Shown here: piece by piece, positions 1 to 6,657 of the stretch
How positions within the stretch are numbered: position 1 is the first letter of the stretch
Layout of the letters: the number at the start of each line of letters is the position of its first letter
NCBI GenBank assembly: GCA_027083115.1
Contig: JALWQN010000162.1
Coordinates: forward strand, 1-33,384
DNA length: 33,384 nucleotides
Source: Desulfurococcales archaeon
GTDB lineage: Archaea; Thermoproteota; Thermoprotei_A; Sulfolobales; NBVN01
Direction: 5' to 3'
Made by a program: the position numbers and the translations under genes
The notes under the pieces: generated by a model
The model's input: the letters and a program-made list of their open reading frames with translations, nothing else
What the model was told of the DNA's origin: nothing
Databases searched by the model: none

Positions 1-120
1 CACACCAATATACTTAATCACCTGAACTATGCTTAAGCGCTTAACGGGCGGTGGACCTGACTCCTTACTTGCCTCGACCTTAGGCTCCTCCTTAACTTGT
101 TGAGTAACCTCCGCGCCCAC
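1..120 (-). CDS. Partial hypothetical protein of E1, truncated by left edge
   Basis: An open frame starts with GTG at 118-120 on the minus strand and runs off the window after 40 codons (begins MGAEVTQQVKEEPKVEASKE). A good ribosome-binding site, GGAGGTGA, lies a few bases upstream inside the end of the preceding gene, and the two genes overlap by 29 nt, suggesting translational coupling. The visible N terminus is charged and Pro/Glu/Lys rich, as in a flexible tail, followed by a hydrophobic start (IVQVIKYIGV). No family can be named from so little. It is the most downstream visible gene of the E1 small-gene operon. Confidence 0.5.
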   Translation of the reverse strand, partial: MGAEVTQQVKEEPKVEASKESGPPPVKRLSIVQVIKYIGV

Positions 121-472
121 GGTCTATCACCTCCTTAACTTCTTTAAGAAAGTCAGGCGAGCTGAGAGCTAACTTAATGAGCTCATGCTTGACGACATAT
201 TTCCTAGGGCGCGCTCTCTTAGAGATCCAGACAAGCCCCGCCCTAGCTAGCTGGTTCAGCAACCAACCAAATTCAGTTTTGGCTCCCACGGAGCTGAGGC
301 CATATGCTTCAAGGTCCCTGACCCTAATCGTGGTTTGTTTATTCCATGGTGCTCGCGCGACCCTCTCAAGGATCATTTTTCTAAGTACCTGAAGAAGAAA
401 GGATTCATCAAGGAGGATGGATTCATCAGAAAAAACCAGCCTTTTCGGTTTGGGGGTTGTTATTTCTGTCAT
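92..472 (-). CDS. Hypothetical winged-helix-like DNA-binding protein (E1)
   Basis: 126 aa, not recognised as a named family. The middle part (about residues 45-100) reads like a winged helix: a helix around VRDLEAYGLSSVGAKTEFGW, a recognition-helix-like segment with LLNQLARAGLVWI, then a basic wing (SKRARPRKYVV). Such proteins in archaeal plasmids and viruses usually act as small transcription regulators, but this is inference from the pattern only. It lies 11 nt downstream of the 93-aa gene and overlaps the next gene by 29 nt, so it is probably part of one operon starting at the 96-aa gene. Function unknown. Confidence 0.6.
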   Translation of the reverse strand: MTEITTPKPKRLVFSDESILLDESFLLQVLRKMILERVARAPWNKQTTIRVRDLEAYGLSSVGAKTEFGWLLNQLARAGLVWISKRARPRKYVVKHELIKLALSSPDFLKEVKEVIDRGRGGYSTS

Positions 473-483
473 TTCGTTCGCCC

Positions 484-765
484 CTAGAACCCAAGAAGGT
501 CATATAGGTCTTCAGAATCGCCTTCATTCTCAGGCTCGTTAAAGTGATGGCGCTCAACTCTACTTAATGCGTCATGAAGGAGCCGAGCGTAACCCACGTT
601 AACCCTATGGACACCTACCAATTCGATCAGGTTCTTGCGGGTTGCCCAACCAACCAATTTAGTGGCTGTGAAGCCCGGTCTTAACTTAACGATAATTATG
701 TATGACGGCCATAAGGTGGCGTCAATCTGATCGCTCGTTTTCTGTGTTGCTGCTTGCGTGGTCAT
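484..765 (-). CDS. Hypothetical protein with acidic C terminus (E1)
   Basis: 93 aa, no recognised family. The central part (residues 20-65) mixes beta-strand-like hydrophobic stretches (YIIIVKLRPG) with a basic region, and the last 20 residues are strongly acidic (EPENEGDSEDLYD). It sits 9 nt after the 96-aa gene and 11 nt before the winged-helix-like gene, all on the same strand, so it is the second gene of a probable operon controlled from the operator-rich region at 1066-1175. In the right-hand element a gene begins at the same place relative to the 84-aa homologue, but only its first codons are in the window. Confidence 0.6.
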   Translation of the reverse strand: MTTQAATQKTSDQIDATLWPSYIIIVKLRPGFTATKLVGWATRKNLIELVGVHRVNVGYARLLHDALSRVERHHFNEPENEGDSEDLYDLLGF

Positions 766-774
766 TCCTCACCG

Positions 775-1065
775 TCACCCGAACAGTGATTCTACGCCTG
801 CCTCAACTGCCTCATCAGCCCCTTCATCCGCGGCCTGATCGCTCGTGAGCTTAGGCTCGACATCAATTACTTCATATGGTGGTAGGTTCTTGTCAAGGTA
901 GGCGGTCACTATTTCAGAGATCAGTTTCTCGGCCGTCGGCTTTATTTCTGAATACCATGCGTCATCAGGCACCAGTGGCTTCAGAATGACCACAATCTCT
1001 TTTATTTTATTGATGTATGGTTCGATTTCCGTTAGGCGGACCTGGTTAGACTTAGACCTATTCAT
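775..1065 (-). CDS. Conserved small element protein, 96 aa (homologue of 33125-33379)
   Basis: 96 aa of unknown function. It is clearly homologous to the 84-aa protein of the right-hand element: both have VRL.E.EP near residue 10, a central helix ending in KPL, then RPTAE or KPTAE followed by an L..IV.AYLD..LP.YE segment. Predicted mainly helical, with no cysteines, signal peptide or TM segment and an acidic C-terminal tail. It is transcribed divergently from the AbrB-like gene at 1176, with two palindromic operators between them. Conservation of the gene and its position in two elements suggests a core function such as copy control or partition, but the sequence does not show which. Confidence 0.75.
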   Translation of the reverse strand: MNRSKSNQVRLTEIEPYINKIKEIVVILKPLVPDDAWYSEIKPTAEKLISEIVTAYLDKNLPPYEVIDVEPKLTSDQAADEGADEAVEAGVESLFG

Positions 1066-1076
1066 TTTGTTTCACC

Positions 1077-1125
1077 ACTAGTTACTAGTTTCAGAATTAA
1101 TAAATATTTCTCACTAGTTACTAGT
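1077..1125. promoter_or_regulatory. Paired operators ACTAGT-T-ACTAGT between divergent E1 genes
   Basis: Two identical 13-bp sites, ACTAGTTACTAGT, lie at 1077-1089 and 1113-1125, 36 bp apart start to start. Each is a doubled ACTAGT palindrome with one spacer base. Between them is an AT-rich TATA-like stretch (1094-1109) suited to the minus-strand 96-aa gene, so site I overlaps its expected transcription start. Site II lies between that TATA and the TTTTTTAAA box (about 1135-1143) of the AbrB-like gene. The layout fits one repressor controlling both divergent promoters; the adjacent AbrB-like protein is the obvious candidate (inference). Confidence 0.7.
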
Positions 1126-1175
1126 GTTATAGAGTTTTTTAAACTAGAAGAAAAGAATATAGTAGGTAAGTTAAA

Positions 1176-1406
1176 ATGGCGGGGAAACGAATTATTAAGA
1201 CCGTGCGCGTCACTAAGAAGCGGGCGGCCTACGTTTATAAGCCGAGCGGTAAGGTCACCATATCCGAGAGTTATTCGGTCTCGATCCCTAAGCCAATAGC
1301 TGAGGAATACGGTATTAAGGGGGGAGAAACACTTAACGTTACTGTCGCGGAAGTCAATATCGAGGGAAGAAAGGTTAAGGCCATCATCTACTATAGGCCT
1401 TCCTAA
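1176..1406 (+). CDS. AbrB/SpoVT-like swapped-hairpin regulator (E1)
   Basis: 76 aa. The C-terminal half has the AbrB-type pattern: a strand with YSVSIPKPIAEEYGIKGGE, where SIPK marks the hairpin and helix start and G-I-K-G-G-E the turn, followed by strands through VEGRK-like and IIYY. The N terminus is highly basic (MAGKRIIKTVRVTKKRA). These proteins dimerise through interleaved hairpins and bind palindromic DNA. The gene is divergent from the 96-aa gene, with matching operators between, which suggests autoregulation. A homologue with the same arrangement lies at 32787-33008. The antisense reading frame over this gene is not credible. Confidence 0.8.
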   Translation: MAGKRIIKTVRVTKKRAAYVYKPSGKVTISESYSVSIPKPIAEEYGIKGGETLNVTVAEVNIEGRKVKAIIYYRPS

Positions 1407-1465
1407 GAGTTTTTGAATCCTGGAGCGATATTTTTCTCGATCAGTCCCAACCAACCTATCATTCA

Positions 1466-1490
1466 CCTCTTTCTTTCTTTATTTTCTTCT
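1466..1490 (+). terminator. Pyrimidine-rich transcription terminator candidate
   Basis: A T/C tract follows the AbrB-like gene on the plus strand, between it and the convergent large membrane-protein gene. Archaeal RNA polymerase terminates at such U-rich stretches without needing a hairpin. Shorter T runs at 1409-1413 and 1432-1436 may contribute. No matching signal for the minus-strand gene is obvious. Inference from composition only. Confidence 0.35.
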
Positions 1491-2624
1491 CACACCCCTC
1501 AGGACCTCGAATAGCACGAGGAAGACTTCAGGAGCAAAAACCGCGATTATTATTAGGCCCGCAAGCAGTGTAAGGAACCAGGTGAATGGATTAGTGAGGA
1601 CGTTATGCACTAAGTTATTTACTGTGTCAGTAAGCCATCCTCCGAGCGGGTTCGGTGTCCTGTTGTAGTGCTCGGGCAGTTGCTGAATGTCCTTAACAAT
1701 CCACTCACCAACCACGAATGTGTGGACGTCAAAACCGTAGGTTATTATGTCTCCCTGGACCTTCGGAGGTATTGCTAGGCCGTTAACGTTCGCCCCAAAA
1801 TTAAATAATGAAATATGCACGTATGCTTCCTTCCTGAAGACTTCGGGATTAAGTATTGCGCCCTTATACCGAAGTATTTGCTTCTCCCCCTCGAACTTCT
1901 GTCCGCCCTCAATAGGTAGGTTAGTGTAGAGCGCCAGTATGGAGTTAGTTGATTCAGGATACACATCAACACTCGAGGGATCCATTGAAGTAACCTTAAT
2001 GTTGGTAAGAATTACCTTAGCAATCCCGAAATAAACGTTAGTCGCATTATTGAAGTACCACATATTATTCATGCTTATCTTGAACCACACTTCAGTATTG
2101 TGGTACCTCACTGGATTAAGGGAGAAAACGCCAAGAGTATAATATTCGGCATTACTGTCGCCACCATACTCTATGCTGACGAACCATTTGAGGACCCACT
2201 CCTCCATAACGTACTGATGGATTCTTCCATTACTGTCGTTAACCCTCCATTCATAGGTTCTTATCGGGTTCTTCATGTACTGAAGACCATTAACCCATTC
2301 CTTAGGCACCCAATCAGGCACGCTAAGTAGATTGCTTGATGAAGGCACAAAAATCGAGGTCATTTCGCCCTCTAAATTACCCATGCCATCACTAGGGCCG
2401 TCAGGATCGAAAGCTAATGAAGTATCGAACCTACATAAGGAACCCCCGTGGCAGTCACCCTGAGTATACCATTGATTATTGTAGTATACTGCAGCAAACG
2501 AGGGCTTAGGCCCCTGATAAGTTGTAGGCATAAATGAAAGAGGCAGGCCCCCGAGGCCCGCCAACACTACCGCAGCAACTGCAGCAATAACGATAACCTT
2601 AATGAGGCTTTGATTTTGCATCAT
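1479..2624 (-). CDS. Signal-anchored surface or virion-like protein of E1
   Basis: 381 aa from ATG at 2622-2624, chosen because GGAGGGTG lies just upstream; a longer frame to 2648 has no such site. The N terminus has a hydrophobic segment (about residues 7-28, VIVIAAVAAVVLAGLGGL), the body is rich in Tyr, Trp, Asn and beta-type patterns with several N-x-S/T sequons, and a C-terminal TM segment (about 347-370) ends in a basic tail (LRGVRRK). There are two cysteines near residue 60 (CHGGSLC). This is the topology of an extracellular protein anchored at both ends, as in archaeal virus spike or cell-surface glycoproteins. No family was recognised. It overlaps the preceding AbrB-like gene by 26 nt, so the two are probably co-transcribed. 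The visible part of the right-hand element has no equivalent. Confidence 0.7.
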   Translation of the reverse strand: MMQNQSLIKVIVIAAVAAVVLAGLGGLPLSFMPTTYQGPKPSFAAVYYNNQWYTQGDCHGGSLCRFDTSLAFDPDGPSDGMGNLEGEMTSIFVPSSSNLLSVPDWVPKEWVNGLQYMKNPIRTYEWRVNDSNGRIHQYVMEEWVLKWFVSIEYGGDSNAEYYTLGVFSLNPVRYHNTEVWFKISMNNMWYFNNATNVYFGIAKVILTNIKVTSMDPSSVDVYPESTNSILALYTNLPIEGGQKFEGEKQILRYKGAILNPEVFRKEAYVHISLFNFGANVNGLAIPPKVQGDIITYGFDVHTFVVGEWIVKDIQQLPEHYNRTPNPLGGWLTDTVNNLVHNVLTNPFTWFLTLLAGLIIIAVFAPEVFLVLFEVLRGVRRK

Positions 2625-2784
2625 CAACACCCTCCAGAACCTTAACAATCAGTATGACTTTCCTACCTACAAGGCCCCTGAAATCTCTCCCTAAGTAAAC
2701 TATGGGCACGTGCCCTGCTTCGCTTACCTTTCGCGGGCCTACCACAAACTCACCAATTATTTTAGGGAAGGATTGCACGTTCAT
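2599..2784 (-). CDS. AbrB-like small DNA-binding protein, 'VGPRK' type (E1)
   Basis: 61 aa. The core F.VGPRK....G..P.VYL.R.F....G.K..I.V.VL is shared with the product encoded at 32489-32697 in the right-hand element, and resembles the first hairpin of AbrB/MraZ-type folds (strand, PIVYLGRDF helix start, turn, strand). Probably a transcription regulator of the element. It is followed by the surface-protein gene with a 26-nt overlap, and preceded by an operator-like inverted-repeat region at 2815-2856, pointing to autoregulation of this two-gene unit. The short reading frame is accepted because of the homology between the two elements. Confidence 0.7.
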   Translation of the reverse strand: MNVQSFPKIIGEFVVGPRKVSEAGHVPIVYLGRDFRGLVGRKVILIVKVLEGVDDAKSKPH

Positions 2785-2814
2785 TACCGAAGAAGGGGGC
2801 GTAACGAAATCTTT

Positions 2815-2856
2815 TAACTATGTTCAAAATGTTTAAGTTATGTTAAAACATAGTTT
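2815..2856. promoter_or_regulatory. TATGTT/AACATA operator region upstream of the E1 VGPRK regulator
   Basis: TATGTT occurs at 2819-2824 and again at 2839-2844, exactly 20 bp apart. The second copy forms a palindrome with AACATA (TATGTT-AA-AACATA, 2839-2852). TTTAA-rich sequence around it can serve as TATA for the minus-strand gene beginning at 2784. Two half-sites spaced by about two helical turns suggest cooperative binding of a dimer. The right-hand element has a different sequence but similar geometry at the matching place (32414-32445). Confidence 0.55.
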
Positions 2857-2890
2857 AAACAAACTACTTAATGAAAAAGATTGATTTCCT

Positions 2891-3025
2891 TTAGTCCCAC
2901 CAGTGTTTTCTTTCTTTCTGCCTCCATAGTTGGGGTACTGTCTTCCTCTTATTCCTTATATATATTATTAGCATAATCAGTAAGGCAGCAATAACTATTA
3001 TGGCCGTGATTACCTTATCGCTCAT
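2891..3025 (-). CDS. 44-aa single-pass membrane protein coupled to the E1 integrase
   Basis: A 44-codon frame whose ATG (3023-3025) overlaps the integrase stop codon in an ATGA arrangement, the classical sign of translational coupling. The product has one TM helix (residues 6-23, ITAIIVIAALLIMLIIYI) followed by a basic, aromatic tail (RNKRKTVPQLW and ending HWWD). The exact stop/start overlap and clean TM-plus-basic-tail pattern support a real gene. Function unknown; small membrane proteins of this sort are common in archaeal plasmids and viruses. Confidence 0.6.
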   Translation of the reverse strand: MSDKVITAIIVIAALLIMLIIYIRNKRKTVPQLWRQKERKHWWD

Positions 3026-3768
3026 TCCTTCATCCACCCCCTCAACCAATCAATATATTTTGGGTACTGCTGTAGCGCTAGAGCATATAGGTTTAGGTAG
3101 TGTTTGCTTAGTATGCTTCGGGGGGTCCTGCCCTGCATGAAGTCAATCACCTCGGAGGGGATACCGAGTGAAGCCATTCTTGTAGCCACCCACTTCCTGA
3201 TGTACTTAGGCCTAACGATATCGTGTATTCTAGCAAGCCTTGACGCGTGGTCCTCACTTAACTTAATCCGCTTCAGGACCGAAGCATGGAATACGTAGAA
3301 GGACTTCTTGCTCTTAGTTATCTTACCTAAGTCATAGACGTAGAAACCGCCTGACTGCTGCTTATCCTTACTCACATCATAATTATTCAGCACCTGAAGG
3401 ACCTCAGTAAGCCTAGATCCTGACTCAATAAGCAACCTATACGTAAGGCATAATGCCTCAGAATAACCGCATGCTTCCCTAAGCGATTCCCTAACCTCAT
3501 CACTTGATGGGATGCTTAAGTCAATGCCTGACCGCCTGCCCTTAGGCAGTCCTGAAGGGTCCCACCCCCTAAACCTATAATATAGTCTGTATGCCTTAAT
3601 GCTGTGGTCATTACTCGGGTTAAGTGGCTTCCTGAGGTAGTTCGCCCTATCCCTACACGTCTGCTCCGTGTTCCCTAACTCATCAATGCACCAGTTATAG
3701 AACATTACAACCAGGTTTTCAGGGGGTATCTCGGCCTTTGGGTTGTAACTTCCTGCGTGAGGATTCAC
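3022..3768 (-). CDS. Tyrosine recombinase / integrase of E1
   Basis: 248 aa site-specific recombinase of the crenarchaeal element type. Catalytic pattern seen: Arg I at R119 (SGSRLTE), beta-hairpin lysine at about K152-K155, box II R191 in KYIRKW, the QGR motif (212-214) in the place of the usual LGH, and nucleophile Y224 in SKHYLNL. The N-terminal ~90 residues would be the core-binding domain. The GTG start lies 14 nt inside the element from the tRNA anticodon loop and inside an ACGCGT palindrome. The frame stays open upstream through the tRNA half to a stop near 3850 but contains no start codon there. After integration the gene lies directly downstream of the tRNA-Val 5' half and may be read from that promoter. 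Confidence 0.9.
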   Translation of the reverse strand: MNPHAGSYNPKAEIPPENLVVMFYNWCIDELGNTEQTCRDRANYLRKPLNPSNDHSIKAYRLYYRFRGWDPSGLPKGRRSGIDLSIPSSDEVRESLREACGYSEALCLTYRLLIESGSRLTEVLQVLNNYDVSKDKQQSGGFYVYDLGKITKSKKSFYVFHASVLKRIKLSEDHASRLARIHDIVRPKYIRKWVATRMASLGIPSEVIDFMQGRTPRSILSKHYLNLYALALQQYPKYIDWLRGWMKE

Positions 3769-3775
3769 GCGTGAA
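3764..3775. repeat. Left att arm palindrome TTCACGCGTGAA
   Basis: A perfect 12-bp palindrome centred at 3769.5, exactly 15.5 nt from the middle anticodon base (A35 at 3785) of the tRNA half. At the other element end the related AACGCGTGATTC is centred 15.5 nt from A35 on its side. This symmetry about the crossover region is what a recombinase arm or accessory site should look like. TCACGC also recurs in the loop itself and at 3756-3761. Confidence 0.65.
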
Positions 3776-3781
3776 CTTGAA

Positions 3782-3821
3782 GCGTGAGGGCGGCGTCCTA
3801 ACCGGGCTAGACGACGGGCCC
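3782..3821 (-). tRNA. 5' half of a tRNA-Val, anticodon CAC, interrupted in the anticodon loop
   Basis: Read on the minus strand: acceptor strand GGGCCCG (3821-3815), linker TC, D arm beginning GTCT and closing GGAC, base 26 G (3794), anticodon stem CCGCC (3793-3789), loop CTCACGC (3788-3782) with anticodon CAC at 3786-3784. After the loop the sequence departs into element DNA and no 3' half follows within the next several hundred bases. The matching 3' half is at 30735-30779: acceptor and anticodon stems pair 7/7 and 5/5. A promoter is present upstream. It is either a tRNA gene broken by integration or the 5' part of a split tRNA. Confidence 0.8.
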
Positions 3822-3841
3822 CTAAATTGGTTTTTGAAGCC

Positions 3842-3851
3842 GGTTTTTAAG
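3842..3851 (-). promoter_or_regulatory. TATA box for the tRNA-Val 5' half
   Basis: CTTAAAAACC on the minus strand is centred about 25 nt upstream of the tRNA 5' end, the normal archaeal distance. It lies in the tail of hjc. Its presence means that the 5' half, and the integrase behind it, can be transcribed. Confidence 0.5.
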
Positions 3852-4311
3852 TGTTGGTTTGATTCCTCATGAATTTTTCCAGGTCCTTTATTAGGCCTAG
3901 GTCTGAAAGGACTCCCGGCAGTCCTGGGGCCCCCTCTATTTGTTCCTTAGTTACTCTGTATCTTCCTGCTTTTGTCTGTGTGAGTTCTTCTGCCTTAATG
4001 AATTTCCACCCTTTCCTAGGGATTTTCACGGCTATGTAGCTTATTCCTCCTGCTCTTTCCGCAAACGTCCTCAGCTTCTTTATTTGCTCGTTCTCCAAGT
4101 ATATTGGGCCGGTCTTCTTCCTTGATTTGACCTCGAACACGGCTACTTTGCCGTTCTTTATCGCGACAATGTCTGGGTAGTCTGCCTTCCTTATTTTTGC
4201 CCCGCTTGCTGGTGCACGCATTACTGCGAAACCCAGCCTCCATAATGTGGTAACTAATTCTCTCTCTGCCCTGTAGCCTCTCTGCCTTGATCTCTTTCCT
4301 GAGGAACTCAA
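3847..4311 (-). CDS. hjc: Holliday junction resolvase Hjc
   Basis: 154 aa archaeal resolvase that cuts four-way DNA junctions during recombination and fork repair. The catalytic triad of the nuclease fold is visible: E in RGYRAERELV (about residue 16), D in YPDIVAI (about 47) and E-x-K in VFEVKSR (about 59-61). The N terminus is basic, as usual. The C-terminal extension (from about residue 118, EGAPGLPGVL...) makes it slightly longer than a minimal Hjc of ~130 aa. It starts with TTG. The gene ends 25 nt from the tRNA-Val 5' end and is the first cellular gene next to E1, divergent from the SPFH gene. Confidence 0.9.
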   Translation of the reverse strand: MSSSGKRSRQRGYRAERELVTTLWRLGFAVMRAPASGAKIRKADYPDIVAIKNGKVAVFEVKSRKKTGPIYLENEQIKKLRTFAERAGGISYIAVKIPRKGWKFIKAEELTQTKAGRYRVTKEQIEGAPGLPGVLSDLGLIKDLEKFMRNQTNT

Positions 4312-4419
4312 ACCCCTAGCCCCTTCCCTATTATTGGTGGCTTTAGTGGCTTTTAATTGGTTTTTAACTGTATTAAAGAGTTTATTACTCCCTCAACTCA
4401 CTATTCAGTGGTGGAGTGT

Positions 4420-5214
4420 GTGAATATATTCGAGATTTCATTGCTGTTCATCATTATAGTTATTGTTCTCCCCATACTTGCGGCAGCAATCAAGATCGTT
4501 AAGGAGTACGAGAGGGCAGTGATATTTAGGTTAGGTAGGTTATTGGGTGCTAAGGGACCCGGCCTCTTCTTCATAATACCCTTCGTTGATTCGTTCATGA
4601 AGATAGACTTACGTGTAGTTACTGTTGACGTACCTAAGCAGGACATAATCACTAAGGATAATGTGAGCGTAAGCGTTGATGCCGTAGTTTACTATAGGGT
4701 TGTGGACCCGATCTCCGCGGTGATTAAGGTAGCTAACTACAACTACGCAATAACCATGCTTGGACAGACTGTTCTTAGGGATGTTGTGGGTCAGGCAGAG
4801 CTTGATGACTTGCTTCAGAGGAGAGAAGACATAAACAAGAAAATACAGTCAATTCTTGACGAAATAACGATGCCTTGGGGCATTAAGGTGGTTTCAGTAA
4901 CCATTAAGTCCGTTGAGTTACCTGAGAACATGACTAGAGCAATGGCTAAGCAGGCTGAGGCAGAGCGCTGGAGGAGAGCAAGGATTATTGAGGCTGAGGG
5001 TGAGAGGCAGGCAGCCGACAGGTTAGGTGAGGCAGCACTCGTGTACGAGAAGCATCCTGCCGCAATGAGGTTAAGGGAGCTCCAAACCTTAGTTGAGATA
5101 GCTAGGGAGAAGTCCTTAGTTGTCGTGACTGAGAAAGGATCCTCAATAATTGGTGAGACAGCGGCAGTAACTAAAGAAATAAGCGAGAAGATTAAGAAGG
5201 GCGGAGAAAGTTAA
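4420..5214 (+). CDS. SPFH-domain membrane protein (stomatin/slipin)
   Basis: About 264 aa from GTG 4420 (GGTGGAG just upstream; the frame is open to 4357, and GTGs at 4408/4411 are alternatives). An N-terminal TM helix (LLFIIIVIVLPILAAA) is followed by a prohibitin/SPFH domain (KEYERAVIFRLGR, then GPGLFFIIP and VDVPKQDIITKDNVSV) and a coiled coil (AKQAEAERWRRARI, EGERQAADRLGEAAL). It is a membrane scaffold that oligomerises at the cytoplasmic face. The next gene, 33 nt downstream, is an NfeD-type protease; the slipin-NfeD pair is a classic archaeal operon in which the protease cleaves the stomatin C terminus. Confidence 0.92.
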   Translation: MNIFEISLLFIIIVIVLPILAAAIKIVKEYERAVIFRLGRLLGAKGPGLFFIIPFVDSFMKIDLRVVTVDVPKQDIITKDNVSVSVDAVVYYRVVDPISAVIKVANYNYAITMLGQTVLRDVVGQAELDDLLQRREDINKKIQSILDEITMPWGIKVVSVTIKSVELPENMTRAMAKQAEAERWRRARIIEAEGERQAADRLGEAALVYEKHPAAMRLRELQTLVEIAREKSLVVVTEKGSSIIGETAAVTKEISEKIKKGGES

Positions 5215-5247
5215 TTTTTAAAGATAAGTCAATTAAGGGATTAATTA

Positions 5248-6639
5248 ATGCTTAAGGCCTCAGCAAGAGCTAAGGAGGTTGCGGAGGTCATTACCCTCAC
5301 AATATTAGTTGTGTCGCTCCTTCAGACAGCCTACGGGGTCATCGCTCAACCCCCAGTAAGTTATGGTGGTGAAGTAATTCATTCAGCAATATCCGTTCGT
5401 ATAGCGCCCCCATGGGACACGATAGACGATGGCGTTAAGGAGTGCGTGCTGAACGCGTTAAGCCTTGCGGAATCAAGGAATGAGGCCTTAATAGTGGAGA
5501 TAAATAGTTATGGGGGCCTTCTTGCTGCAGGCTTCGCCATAGGTGACGCTTTCGCCTCATCTAAGGTCCCAGTAATAGCTTACGTCTACAGCGGGAACGC
5601 CTTCAGCGCAGCAACCCTAATCATGCTTCCAGCTAACGTGATTGCTGTCTCACCTAACGCGGTAATTGGGGACATGCAGCCTGTGGAGTACAACCCAATG
5701 ACCGGGCAAGTAACCTACGTTAACGCATCAAAAATAATTAATGCCGTAGTCACTAAGGCAGACTCCTACGCTAAATTAAGGGGCAGGAACATTACTTTGG
5801 TTGAGGAGTTCGTCAGGAACGCTAAAGCAATAACCGCTGATAAGGCAGTTAAGTGGCATGTTGCTGACTTCATAGCTACGGACACGAACGACTTACTTAA
5901 TAAGCTCAAGGGCCGGGAAGTAAGGACCTCCTCAGGCAACTACACCCTAGAAATAACTGAAGTTACACCTTACCACTGCAGCCTCAGGTCAAGAACAATC
6001 TCTGTTTTCGAGAACCCCATAGTGTCGAGCATAATGATGACCATAGGTGTTTTAGGTACCCTATTCGCTTTACTCTCAGGTAAGTTGCCTGTCTTACCAC
6101 TAGCCCTCCTATTCCTCCTGTTAGGGATTCTTGGTTCGGGCTTCAGCCCTAACTTAATGGCTCTAGCCTTCCTGACTTTGGGCGCAATACTTCTTTTCGT
6201 TGAGTTATTCATAACTCCTGGCTTCGGGATATTAGGTGTTTCAGGAATTACGCTAATAGCTTTAGGCATAGCCCTATCCCCGGTAACTATTCCTGTAGGG
6301 ACAAGCCCTCCGCCAGGCTACGTAAGTAACTTAAGGGTTATTGCCTTAACCATCGGTGGTTTCTTAGGTGCTTTCACTGGCTTCGTCCTTTACAAGATTA
6401 TTGAGGCAAAAAGAAGTAAGCCGAAGCCCTTCACCCCTGTCGGGGTTGTGGGTGTCGCGGTCGATGAAATAGCTCCCGAAAGGCCTGGCTTCATTAAGGT
6501 TGGGGGGGAGTACTGGAAGGCAGTGTCTGATGAGGTGATTAAGCCAGGCACTAAGGTCAAGATATTATCTCTTGAGGGCACTCACCTGAGGGTTAAGGCC
6601 TTAAGTGAGGAGAAAGATTCATCCTTCCCGAAACAGTAA
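5248..6639 (+). CDS. NfeD-family membrane serine protease (ClpP class)
   Basis: 463 aa. Order: signal/TM segment (about 12-33), ClpP-like protease domain (45-250) with INSYGGLLAAG and the catalytic serine probably S120 in GNAFSAATLI; the partner lysine is probably K170 in TKADSYAKLRGRN. Then a hydrophobic region of four or five TM helices (about 260-385), and a C-terminal OB-fold (VGVVGVAVDEIAP to the end). This is the long NfeD form. It acts on the neighbouring stomatin-like protein in the one system studied in detail (Pyrococcus PH1510/PH1511). Short spacing before and after suggests co-transcription with the SPFH gene and possibly the DUF763 gene. Confidence 0.9.
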   Translation: MLKASARAKEVAEVITLTILVVSLLQTAYGVIAQPPVSYGGEVIHSAISVRIAPPWDTIDDGVKECVLNALSLAESRNEALIVEINSYGGLLAAGFAIGDAFASSKVPVIAYVYSGNAFSAATLIMLPANVIAVSPNAVIGDMQPVEYNPMTGQVTYVNASKIINAVVTKADSYAKLRGRNITLVEEFVRNAKAITADKAVKWHVADFIATDTNDLLNKLKGREVRTSSGNYTLEITEVTPYHCSLRSRTISVFENPIVSSIMMTIGVLGTLFALLSGKLPVLPLALLFLLLGILGSGFSPNLMALAFLTLGAILLFVELFITPGFGILGVSGITLIALGIALSPVTIPVGTSPPPGYVSNLRVIALTIGGFLGAFTGFVLYKIIEAKRSKPKPFTPVGVVGVAVDEIAPERPGFIKVGGEYWKAVSDEVIKPGTKVKILSLEGTHLRVKALSEEKDSSFPKQ

Positions 6640-6657
6640 GTTATTTAGGGGAGGAGC

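Larger units (their letters stand above)
1..3781. mobile_element. Integrated element E1 (partial, continues past left edge)
   Basis: The stretch between the left edge and the valine tRNA 5' half has a mobile-element gene set: a tyrosine recombinase at the chromosome-proximal end, two AbrB-type regulators, small unknown proteins and a large signal-anchored protein, nearly all on the minus strand. The boundary is set at the anticodon loop of the tRNA half (3782-3788). Four of its genes have counterparts in the element at the right end of the window. The other end of E1 lies outside, so its size, and whether it is a virus or a plasmid, are unknown. No capsid, terminase or replication protein could be recognised in the visible part. 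Confidence 0.8.

Noticed and set aside
1062-1466. 134-aa minus-strand frame over the E1 AbrB-like gene
   Set aside because: It is antisense to a gene with a clear family pattern and a homologue in E2; it has no ribosome-binding site and unlikely composition.
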